A program made the translations under genes and the position numbers. A stretch of DNA of 64,000 nucleotides from Flavobacterium sharifuzzamanii (GTDB taxonomy: Bacteria; Bacteroidota; Bacteroidia; Flavobacteriales; Flavobacteriaceae): positions 33,179 to 97,178 of the forward strand of contig NZ_QJGZ01000029.1 in NCBI RefSeq assembly GCF_003254585.1, written 5' to 3'. Positions within the stretch are counted from its first letter, which is position 1; each line of letters starts with the position of its first letter. A model generated the notes under the pieces. That model was not told where the DNA came from and did no database searches. It saw only the letters and a program-made list of their open reading frames with translations. Positions 16,959-24,209 of the stretch are shown here, piece after piece.

Positions 16959-17477
16959 TTATTTTTCTTCTTTGAACCAGCTAGAATACATCACGTAATT
17001 GTTTGAAATGCGCCCTATTTCGCCTGCAAAATCAGACTGATCAATGTCTTTTACTTTTTTTGCAGGAACACCAGCGTAAATACTTCCAGAAGTTACAACC
17101 GTATTTTGGGTTACTACAGCTCCAGCAGCAATTATAGCATTGCTTTCTACCACACAATTATCCATTACAATTGCTCCCATTCCGATCAAAACATTATCAT
17201 GAATCGTACAGCCGTGCACAATGGCATTGTGACCAATTGATACGTTATTTCCAATAATAGTTGGGTGTTTTTGATATGTGCAATGAATTACAGCGCCATC
17301 TTGAATGTTTACTTTGTTTCCAATTTTAATAAAATGAACATCTCCTCTCACAACAGCATTAAACCAAACACTGCAAGATTCTCCAAAAGTAACATCTCCA
17401 ACAATAGTAGCATTTTCGGCCACATAACAATCCTCTGGAATAAGAGGCGATTTTCCGTTTACAGATTTAATAAGCAT
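16959..17477 (-). CDS. Gamma-carbonic anhydrase family protein
   Basis: A 172-residue left-handed beta-helix protein with hexapeptide repeats (VGDVTFGESCSVWFNAVVRG, IGNNVSIGHNAIVHG, VLIGMGAIVMDN). The three metal-binding His positions of the gamma-CA/PaaY family appear conserved (VIHCTYQKH, IGHNAIVHG). It forms trimers with zinc or iron at the interfaces. Members of this group vary between carbonic anhydrase activity, thioesterase activity (PaaY) and unknown roles, so a precise reaction is not assigned. It lies 10 bp downstream of the PorP/SprF gene, probably in the same transcript. Confidence 0.88.
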   Translation of the reverse strand: MLIKSVNGKSPLIPEDCYVAENATIVGDVTFGESCSVWFNAVVRGDVHFIKIGNKVNIQDGAVIHCTYQKHPTIIGNNVSIGHNAIVHGCTIHDNVLIGMGAIVMDNCVVESNAIIAAGAVVTQNTVVTSGSIYAGVPAKKVKDIDQSDFAGEIGRISNNYVMYSSWFKEEK

Positions 17478-17487
17478 AATAATAATT

Positions 17488-18477
17488 TTAGTTAACTGCA
17501 GGACAATTACAGTCGTAACGTTCTTTTCTACAGAATAAATTAACTCCTAAAGTAATTTGATGAAAGCCGCCTGTATCGAACTTAACATCTCCCATTAGCT
17601 GAGTATAAGTATAAGCAAACATAAAGTTCTTGAAATTAACTCCAACAATTGGTGTAAAGTATTGTATTTTTTGAGATGACACTCCACTTCCAGAAACATA
17701 TTGTGCGCCATCAAAACCTCTTCTATAAGATAAAGCCGCCCATAGACTTCCAAAATCCATGCTTTTGTAGGCTTTCATATTCAAATCAAGTGTTTTTGCT
17801 TTTGTCTGATCAAACAGCTGAAAAAGAATAGAAGGCTCCCAAGTCCAACTGCTGTTTTTTCCAAACACATAACCAGCACTAAATAAAAACTTTCTAAGAT
17901 TATCACTTTCGTAATCTGTATATAGTTCTCTTCTAGTTTCTAACAATCCTTGAACTGTTGCATGCGCATAGAAATCCAAATAATTATACGAAGCTCCAAT
18001 ATCAAGATTAAAATAAGAATCTTTCTGAATCGATCCAAATACAATTGGATCAAAAGTTCCTCCAAATTTTGTTTCGTCCAGTTGGCTTTGTATTAAACCA
18101 CCACTAATACCAAAAGACAACTGATTTAAATCTAGTTCATCTCTCGAAAACATAATATGGTGTGCATATGTTAGTTTCACACCTTTTTGAGAATGATATC
18201 CGTTTTTATCATTAAAAAGAATTATACCAGCTCCAGAACGTTCCCCAATTCTTCCGTTAAAACTTAAAGTCTGTAGTGATGGAGCTTCTTCTTCCCCAAA
18301 CCATTGTTTCCTAGCTGTTAATCGTACTTTGGCACAGTTTGCAGCACCAGCCATTGAAGGGTGAATAAGGTAATAATTATCAGACAAATAATCAGAATAA
18401 ACAGGTATTCCCTCCTGAGAATAAGAGTAAAAAGCAGTAATGAGAAAAATTAATAAAACCTTGATTTTTAATTTCAT
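17488..18477 (-). CDS. PorP/SprF family type IX secretion membrane protein
   Basis: A 329-residue outer membrane protein with a signal peptide (LLIFLITAFYSYSQEG) and the PorP/SprF opening: YSDYLSDNYYLIHPSMAGAA, then ARKQWFGEEEAPSLQTLSFN. Barrel strands run to a Cys-containing tail (CRKERYDCNCP). SprF-like proteins help particular T9SS type B substrates reach the surface, and each is usually encoded beside its own substrate. Here no such substrate gene is adjacent, so its partner is unknown. A second family member is at 60647. Confidence 0.88.
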   Translation of the reverse strand: MKLKIKVLLIFLITAFYSYSQEGIPVYSDYLSDNYYLIHPSMAGAANCAKVRLTARKQWFGEEEAPSLQTLSFNGRIGERSGAGIILFNDKNGYHSQKGVKLTYAHHIMFSRDELDLNQLSFGISGGLIQSQLDETKFGGTFDPIVFGSIQKDSYFNLDIGASYNYLDFYAHATVQGLLETRRELYTDYESDNLRKFLFSAGYVFGKNSSWTWEPSILFQLFDQTKAKTLDLNMKAYKSMDFGSLWAALSYRRGFDGAQYVSGSGVSSQKIQYFTPIVGVNFKNFMFAYTYTQLMGDVKFDTGGFHQITLGVNLFCRKERYDCNCPAVN

Positions 18478-18596
18478 AAAGACAATATTGTTTCAATATA
18501 ATTTTTACTCTTGCAATTTAACACGATTTATTTGAAAAGAGTCTTAATTATTTCATTAAAAAATCAAATATAGCCATTAGTAGAAAATAACTTTAG

Positions 18597-18604
18597 TAAA
18601 TTTG
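18597..18604 (+). promoter_or_regulatory. -7 box for the NifU-family gene
   Basis: TAAATTTG lies 16 bp before the ATG at 18621 and matches TAnnTTTG. No good -33 element is seen. Confidence 0.45.
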
Positions 18605-18620
18605 CGAAAAATATATTACC

Positions 18621-19520
18621 ATGACTAAAATCACTATAAAAGAGACTCAAAATCCAACTATTTTAAAGTTTGAGTTTGAGGATTTCATTACTCAGAATCA
18701 AAACTTTGAGTTCAAAAATATCGATGAAGCAGAAGCTTCTCCGCTAGCACAGCAATTATTCTATCTGCCATTTGTTAAAACAGTTTATATTTCTGGAAAT
18801 TTTATCGCTATCGAAAGATATAGCATCGTCGATTGGGATGATGTAAAAGATGCTGTAGCGGAACAAATCAGTGCTTTTGTTGACAAAGGTGGCGTTATCA
18901 TTAAAATCGATGAAACAAAACCAAAAAAACAGCCTATTACGGTATACGGAGAAACAACTCCAAACCCTTCTGCATTGAAATTTGTTGTAAGCAGAATGCT
19001 TACTCGCAATGCGGTAGAATATAAAAATATTGATCAGACTGCTTCTTCTCCATTAGCTCAGGAATTATTCAAATTCCCTTATGTGAAAGAAATTTTTATT
19101 GATGAAAATTATATTTCAGTAACAAAATATGAAATCAATAACTGGGATGAAATTACTTTGGAATTAAGAACTTTCATTAAACAATTTATAGAAAACGGAG
19201 GAACTGTTTTAGATGAAAGTTTAATTGAAACTAAAGCTAAAACTGAAGCAACAAAAGATGAAGCTTTTGACAAATTGGATGTTACATCACAGCAAATCAT
19301 TAACATCTTAGAAGAATACGTAAAACCAGCTGTAGCTGCAGATGGTGGAAATATTGCTTTTGAATCTTATAACGAGGATGATAAAACGGTAAAAGTATTA
19401 TTGCAAGGTGCTTGCAGCGGTTGCCCTTCTTCTACATTTACTTTAAAAAGCGGTATCGAGAATATGCTGAAAAGCATGTTAAATGATGAAGCTATTAAAG
19501 TAGAAGCTGTAAATGCTTAA
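18621..19520 (+). CDS. Nfu/NifU-family iron-sulfur carrier with two N-terminal domains
   Basis: A 299-residue iron-sulfur cluster carrier. Residues ~1-95 and ~105-195 are two copies of the Nfu N-terminal domain: compare NPTILKFEF...SPLAQQLFYLPFVK with NPSALKFVV...SPLAQELFKFPYVK. Residues ~220-299 are the NifU C-terminal domain with the cluster-binding CxxC in GACSGCPSSTF. Nfu proteins deliver [4Fe-4S] clusters to apo-enzymes. The 3' end (19446-19520) and its terminator were copied, with a 12-bp in-frame deletion, to 26694-26800 on the far side of the T6SS cassette. Confidence 0.92.
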   Translation: MTKITIKETQNPTILKFEFEDFITQNQNFEFKNIDEAEASPLAQQLFYLPFVKTVYISGNFIAIERYSIVDWDDVKDAVAEQISAFVDKGGVIIKIDETKPKKQPITVYGETTPNPSALKFVVSRMLTRNAVEYKNIDQTASSPLAQELFKFPYVKEIFIDENYISVTKYEINNWDEITLELRTFIKQFIENGGTVLDESLIETKAKTEATKDEAFDKLDVTSQQIINILEEYVKPAVAADGGNIAFESYNEDDKTVKVLLQGACSGCPSSTFTLKSGIENMLKSMLNDEAIKVEAVNA

Positions 19521-19541
19521 TCTCATAAAAACATTATGTTC

Positions 19542-19568
19542 AAAGCGTCTCAATGAGACGCTTTTTTT
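19542..19568 (+). terminator. Intrinsic terminator after the NifU-family gene
   Basis: A 10-bp stem AAAGCGTCTC / GAGACGCTTT with a 3-base loop is followed by T residues. The same hairpin recurs at 26778-26800. Confidence 0.85.
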
Positions 19569-19597
19569 GTATTTTTCAAGAACATTTTGGGTTCTTC

Positions 19598-20008
19598 CTA
19601 TTTAAAAAAGAGCGGCTCTATATTATTTTCATCATGCTGTATTATTAGATTAACAAAATCTACAACGTGTCTTTGATGATCAAGATAAAATGTACTATTA
19701 GCAATTTCCTGAATATCTTTCATTGGTAAAGTCGTTACTGTCAAATAATTTCTTAAGGTGTGTTGCTCTCTATAATTCTTAAATTGTATTATTTCATTTT
19801 CACCAATTGTAAGTTTTAAATTTTTATTGTTTGACATAAAGTTACCAAAAGAATCTGCATACGTTACCAATATTTCATCTCCAAACTTTACAGTTCGATT
19901 AAATATAATTTTTGCTTCTGTTCGCATATTTATAACTATATAACACTCATATTTTCTTTCAAAAGGTAATATAATCTGAATGTCGTCTAGTATTTTTTCA
20001 TAATACAT
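19598..20008 (-). CDS. Hypothetical protein at the end of the T6SS cassette
   Basis: A 136-residue protein that I do not recognise. It has no signal peptide, membrane segment or Cys cluster. It is rich in Ile, Asn and charged residues, with a beta-rich middle (IIFNRTVKFGDEILVTY, LKLTIGENEIIQF) and a helical end. It is the last gene of the minus-strand cassette, 59 bp after the DUF2931 gene. Just upstream (20018-20047) is a 30-bp copy of the Tle-DUF2931 junction, leaving a vestigial 14-codon frame beginning MDKIKQ. Its position fits a cargo or immunity remnant, but no function is assigned. Confidence 0.6.
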   Translation of the reverse strand: MYYEKILDDIQIILPFERKYECYIVINMRTEAKIIFNRTVKFGDEILVTYADSFGNFMSNNKNLKLTIGENEIIQFKNYREQHTLRNYLTVTTLPMKDIQEIANSTFYLDHQRHVVDFVNLIIQHDENNIEPLFFK

Positions 20009-20017
20009 AATATTTGT

Positions 20018-20047
20018 TTTATTTTATCCATGGTGTATTTCTCTTTT
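20018..20047. repeat. 30-bp direct repeat, copy 1
   Basis: Identical to 21113-21142. On the minus strand it spans a Tle-like 3' end (KREIHHG, stop) overlapping a DUF2931-like start (ATGGATAAAATAAA). Here no Tle gene precedes it and the DUF2931-like frame stops after 14 codons, so it is a footprint of a lost module. Confidence 0.75.
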
Positions 20048-20067
20048 ATTGCCTGATAAATAAATCT

Positions 20068-21126
20068 TTACTTATATGATTCCTGAAATTCCCGATTGCT
20101 TCTATACACTCTTTTATTAACCGTTTCTAAAAGTTCTTTATTTAACAATACCTCAAAACTTCTATTGTCGTCATTTATTTTTATTTGCATTTCATTATCC
20201 TTACTTCCCTCTCTTTTAAACTGTTCATTAGTTTTTTGCCAATCAAAAAACACTCTGCCTTCAAATTTTTCTCCTTTGCCTGTTTCCCAAAAAAAAGTTA
20301 TGCTGCTCGGAATAGCCCTTTCTCTCTTGGCTGGATTTAATGATATTGGCCTGACTGCAATTTCAGATTCTCCATTGTAATAGGCTGTCATTACATCAAA
20401 AAGCTTGAAATTTGGATTTTCAGAAGTTATAGAAGGACGCCAGACATATCTGTTGCGATAGTTGTCCCATTTTTCTGGACTGGCATTTGGATTCAAATAT
20501 TTTTCATGCACTTCTTTTCGATTCATTGACCAAGATGCAAATAGTTTTTTTCCCAAAGGCGCATCGTCTTTGACTGCCTCAGCCTGATAGCGTCCTAATT
20601 CTTTTTTGGTGGCACCATACCGCACCCAAACAACGACCATTCCTTTTGGGGCAAAGCCAAAAACCAGATCGCTAAACGCCGTATAGGCATTTTGATAAGG
20701 TTTTCTTTCATACGCATATTCCTTTACGTCGCTGTTATATTCCAAATCTTCATAATTGCAGTAGAATCTTTTGGTTAGATCCTGCATAGTCTCTACAGGA
20801 AAATCTGTTTTTAGGCGGTAAAAAGTATCTTCATAGTCTGCATAATAGGTAACATCTACTCCTATAGGCGTACCATACTGCTCTGTCCAAGACGCATGCG
20901 AGGCACCCCATTCTCCAGAGGAGCCTCCATACGGGAATGTGGCAGACCAGCCTTTCTCGAGCGTTTTTATTTTATCTTCAACTAGCTCTATTCTGTATTT
21001 ACTTTCTGGGTGGCACATTTCTACATGAAATTGCGGCAATTCTTTTTTCATCTGACAGCTGATTAATTGGGTGAAAACAAAAGCGGCTAAACTGTAGTGT
21101 AATACCCTTTGCTTTATTTTATCCAT
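20068..21126 (-). CDS. DUF2931 family lipoprotein, possible immunity or accessory protein
   Basis: A 352-residue predicted lipoprotein. The signal ends in a lipobox at FTQLISCQ (Cys ~25). The body has DUF2931 features: a GWSATFPYGGSSGEW segment near the N terminus, a Trp/Tyr-rich middle (VFGFAPKGMVVVWVRYG) and a late FFWETGKGEKFEGRVFFDW segment. DUF2931 lipoproteins are commonly encoded beside T6SS lipase-type (Tle/DUF2235) effectors, so an immunity role is plausible but not shown. It overlaps the truncated Tle gene by 8 bp (the start shares ATGGATAA with the Tle stop). Its start lies in a 30-bp repeat also present after its own end. Confidence 0.8.
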   Translation of the reverse strand: MDKIKQRVLHYSLAAFVFTQLISCQMKKELPQFHVEMCHPESKYRIELVEDKIKTLEKGWSATFPYGGSSGEWGASHASWTEQYGTPIGVDVTYYADYEDTFYRLKTDFPVETMQDLTKRFYCNYEDLEYNSDVKEYAYERKPYQNAYTAFSDLVFGFAPKGMVVVWVRYGATKKELGRYQAEAVKDDAPLGKKLFASWSMNRKEVHEKYLNPNASPEKWDNYRNRYVWRPSITSENPNFKLFDVMTAYYNGESEIAVRPISLNPAKRERAIPSSITFFWETGKGEKFEGRVFFDWQKTNEQFKREGSKDNEMQIKINDDNRSFEVLLNKELLETVNKRVYRSNREFQESYK

Positions 21127-21142
21127 GGTGTATTTCTCTTTT
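21113..21142. repeat. 30-bp direct repeat, copy 2
   Basis: Identical to 20018-20047. This copy is in its natural setting, the overlap between the Tle-like 3' end and the DUF2931 start codon. Confidence 0.75.
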
Positions 21143-21997
21143 TCTATATTTTTGTTCTAAGGCACCTTCTTTAGATGGCGCTTGGCTTTCGCGCATTTCG
21201 AGCCCAAATTTGTTTGCTTTTACAGACCAGTGCAGGTATTCGTTGCGCAAGGTTTTTAAATCTTTTTCGCTTATATAATCCAAATATGATATCTGCCTTA
21301 ATTCTTTCAGGTAACTTGCCGAATCATTCGATTTTTCTCTAATATAGCGGTTCCTTACTTCGCTACAGGCATACATATACCCCATGAGCTGGTTGTAGAC
21401 TTCCTGCAAAAAAGATTCTTTTATTTCGTGCTGTTTGTCAATTATGTCACCGTCATATTTCACTCCAAAATAATCCGAGAAAAAGAACATCTTTTTAAGT
21501 GGTATTTTATCGTAACAATTTCGTAAACGTTTTCTCGTGCCTACAACGGTGTAAAAAGTTTCGGAGTCATCAACACTACCTTTTTCTTCTGTACCCAGAT
21601 CTGAATCACGCAGTACGCCTGCGGTAATCTGACTTGGCTTATACCAGCCTTCATCGATTACTATTTGTCTGAATTTTTCAATTTCAGTATCCGTACTATG
21701 AATTACCCGATTGTATACGGATTCTCTTTTGTAAAATAAAACAGATGTTTCGTCTTCAAAATCATTGTAAGCCCCGCCAATATCACAATGCACACCAGGC
21801 AGTGTGTATTCTAGCCCATTTAGACCTGCGCTGGTAATATCAGTAAGGTCAAAATTTTCGCGATATTCATCATCTGCCGAAAGCTGCAAAACAAAATGGG
21901 AGTTTTTTATGGCGTCTAGATTTAAATCGCTTACGTCATTGCCATGATAAATTCCGTAAGAACCCCGATAGCGCGGATTTGCAATCCGTGCCCGCAA
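21119..21997 (-). pseudogene. C-terminal fragment of a Tle/DUF2235-type T6SS lipase
   Basis: A 292-codon frame with family-like sequence from about residue 13 (YGIYHGNDVSDLNLDAI) and the motif LPGVHCDIGGAYND, which resembles the conserved His-containing GVHxDIGG segment of DUF2235/Tle1 phospholipases. The N-terminal half with the GxSxG nucleophile is missing. The only nearby start is TTG at 21997, and in-frame stops occur 31 bp further upstream. The homologous sequence ends at a palindrome (21971-21991), so the 5' part was probably lost by rearrangement. The product would be catalytically dead unless it is complemented or used as a recombination cassette. Upstream is the putative immunity gene; downstream is DUF2931, overlapping by 8 bp. 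Confidence 0.75.
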
Positions 21998-22057
21998 AGA
22001 TTGGTTTGTAATTTGTTTTAGTGATCCTTATTGTGTCAAACTGTTGGAGGCACGGAT
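21971..22057. repeat. REP-like palindromes at the Tle truncation point
   Basis: GC-CGGATT-tgc-AATCCG-GC-type hairpin at 21971-21991, plus GGCACGGAT at 22049-22057, which is the inverse of ATCCGTGCC at 21984-21992. The pair sits where Tle homology stops. The hairpin is GC-rich compared with its surroundings and resembles REP-type elements; no transposase is present. Confidence 0.5.
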
Positions 22058-22083
22058 AAAACTTATTACATTTGATTTAGATT

Positions 22084-22662
22084 TTACCAATTGATTTTTA
22101 TTTTTTTTGGTTTATAAATTTCCTCTTCCTTTTTTCTAGTTGTAATAAGTATAGTATCTCCTACTTTTTCGAGATCGCTTAAAAACAAAGGATTCTCTTT
22201 TCTAAATTCTTTATAAGAAACTAATTTTATTGTATCTCCTAATTTAAAATGTTCAATTGAATTACTTATATTGTACTTTTTTAACAATTCTATAGCATAA
22301 TTCTTCGATATTAAATGATTCCTTTCTCTAATAATTATAGTAAACGGTTTGTTCATTGTCAGATATTCTTTAAAATCAAATATTGGTTTATTCTCTAGTT
22401 TATCATAAATTACGACATCACTTGGGGTTGATAAATAATGGTTATCAATAATATTATCAATAGATAAGTATTTGATATCAGAAGAAATATTCAATTTGAA
22501 TTCTAATGGAACATTTAAACAAACACTATCCAATTTTTTATTATTTGGTGCTCGAGTAATAGTTACTATTTCATCAGAAATAATATGCTCTACAGATACG
22601 TTTTCATGAGATCTACATGAAGTTAAAATCAAGAAACCTAACATATACATATATAAATTCAT
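22084..22662 (-). CDS. Putative immunity lipoprotein for the T6SS effector
   Basis: A 192-residue predicted lipoprotein: signal MYMLGFLILTSC, lipobox Cys at ~16. The mature part is Ile/Lys/Asn-rich with predicted beta strands (LEFKLNISSDIKYLSI, DTIKLVSYKEF, DTILITTRKKEEEIY) and no family that I recognise. It starts 10 bp after the putative effector gene, the usual place of an immunity gene. A lipoprotein immunity factor would protect on the periplasmic side of a membrane, so the effector would act in the periplasm or envelope; that is inference from position and signal only. Confidence 0.65.
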   Translation of the reverse strand: MNLYMYMLGFLILTSCRSHENVSVEHIISDEIVTITRAPNNKKLDSVCLNVPLEFKLNISSDIKYLSIDNIIDNHYLSTPSDVVIYDKLENKPIFDFKEYLTMNKPFTIIIRERNHLISKNYAIELLKKYNISNSIEHFKLGDTIKLVSYKEFRKENPLFLSDLEKVGDTILITTRKKEEEIYKPKKIKINW

Positions 22663-22672
22663 AAGCTATAAT

Positions 22673-24184
22673 TTAAAAATTTGCAAAAATAGAATCAATA
22701 AACACAATGTCTTTGTCTAGATCTTCCTTATATTGAGTATAATGAAACAAAACATAAGGTAAATTTTCTTGATATTGATTTTTTATCAGTTGTTTTTCTT
22801 CCAGTTCTTCTAATGTTTTAAATTCTCCTTTTAATAACTTTTCTAATATTTCTTGCCCAATTTTTGTAATGCCATATCGATATCTTTTTTCTTGTGCTCC
22901 AGAACTATGCAAAAAATCATCAACCCCTTTAAGCCCTTTATCTTTTGCTTTTTCAGCTAATTCAAATACAACATTATCCCATACTTCTATAATCGGGTTA
23001 CTAATGCTAGGCATAACCACTGCCACAAGAAAATCCAGCGGCGCAAAACCTGTCGGAATTATTTTTGGGTTTTCATCCATTGCAAGACTTATTACATCTG
23101 AGGCAAAATCGAATATTCCTAACAATTCTTTAGAAGCTTTTGCTATGGTATTAAATGAGCCAACTTCTTTAAAATAATCTAATTGGCTTATTCCTTTTGT
23201 CGTTACTAGTTTTCCATCTTTTCTATAGCCAAAATTTCCAGCTTTTGTAATTTCATAAAGTTCTCCGCTATTGTCGTAAATAGGTTTAGTATAAATTTTA
23301 CGGCTGAATTCTGTTTTTCCCATATTACTTGCTAAATACCCTCTCTTTAATTGTCTTACAGCGATCGTGTGGCGTATGTTGTCGCTGTATTTCATCATTG
23401 CTTCGCGAACATCTCCATACATTTCACCTTTTATATTGTCAGCAATAGTATTTAACTGATTTTCTAGCTCCTCAGAAGGTGCTTGTTTAAGCCCAATACC
23501 TTTAGAAAAAACAACAATATCTCCATCAGAAGTTCTGATTTCAGGAAAATTATATCCTTCATAGGCAGGTTTTATAAACAAAGTTGTTTTAGAACGATAT
23601 ACACCTAGTATATTGTCATTAGATTTCCAGTAAGTATTATGATATTTCCAAGTCCAGTAAAATTCAAGACGGCTGTTGATGCTTCCTTTTTCATCTTTTT
23701 TAATTTCAATATGCCATTTTGGATCTAGGTATAGTTCTATTGTTATTCTGTGTTGTCCGTTTACTTCTCTTACCATAGCGGTTTTGTAAACCATTTTTCC
23801 ATCAAATTTTGGATTATCAAAGATGGTAAGACCTTTAAATGGAGTGTTTTTATCCCAAAGCTGAAATGTTATGCTTGTTCCAACAGGGATGTTGTCGCTT
23901 ACATTCAATTGAAAATAAACTGTTTCTTCCAAATAGGCTTTTAGACAATTGGCATCTTGTTCAGGAATATTTCTTATTCCTTCATAATCAGGACTCCACC
24001 AACCAGAGAAGGCTTTTTCGGGTTCTTCTCTAATTGGTCTCGGTTCAGGTTCTCCATAAGTATATTCGGGCGCATAATAATCGATACGCCCATTGGAGTT
24101 TATTTCTATTTCGTTGGCAAAAATTCTTGTAGTTCCCCTTACATTATAAGTGGCATTACCACCGACACGTCTAGTCTTAGTCAT
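22673..24184 (-). CDS. Putative T6SS effector encoded after VgrG
   Basis: A 503-residue protein without signal peptide. Residues ~1-215 look like a delivery/adaptor module found after Bacteroidota VgrGs: RVGGNATYNVRGTTRIFANE, a Pro-rich PEPRPIREEPEKAF linker, then beta-rich sequence (VGTSITFQLWDKNTPFKG, HRITIELYLDPKWH). Residues ~240-345 are helical and polar. Residues ~350-420 include a hydrophobic helical stretch (PLDFLVAVVMPSISNPIIEV). The charged C terminus (KLLKGEFKTLEELEEKQL, ENLPYVLFHYTQY) matches no toxin fold I know. It follows VgrG by 25 bp and precedes a lipoprotein gene, the classic vgrG-effector-immunity order. The toxic activity is unknown. Confidence 0.65.
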   Translation of the reverse strand: MTKTRRVGGNATYNVRGTTRIFANEIEINSNGRIDYYAPEYTYGEPEPRPIREEPEKAFSGWWSPDYEGIRNIPEQDANCLKAYLEETVYFQLNVSDNIPVGTSITFQLWDKNTPFKGLTIFDNPKFDGKMVYKTAMVREVNGQHRITIELYLDPKWHIEIKKDEKGSINSRLEFYWTWKYHNTYWKSNDNILGVYRSKTTLFIKPAYEGYNFPEIRTSDGDIVVFSKGIGLKQAPSEELENQLNTIADNIKGEMYGDVREAMMKYSDNIRHTIAVRQLKRGYLASNMGKTEFSRKIYTKPIYDNSGELYEITKAGNFGYRKDGKLVTTKGISQLDYFKEVGSFNTIAKASKELLGIFDFASDVISLAMDENPKIIPTGFAPLDFLVAVVMPSISNPIIEVWDNVVFELAEKAKDKGLKGVDDFLHSSGAQEKRYRYGITKIGQEILEKLLKGEFKTLEELEEKQLIKNQYQENLPYVLFHYTQYKEDLDKDIVFIDSIFANF

Positions 24185-24209
24185 AATTTTTAGTTACTAA
24201 TTCTGTCAA

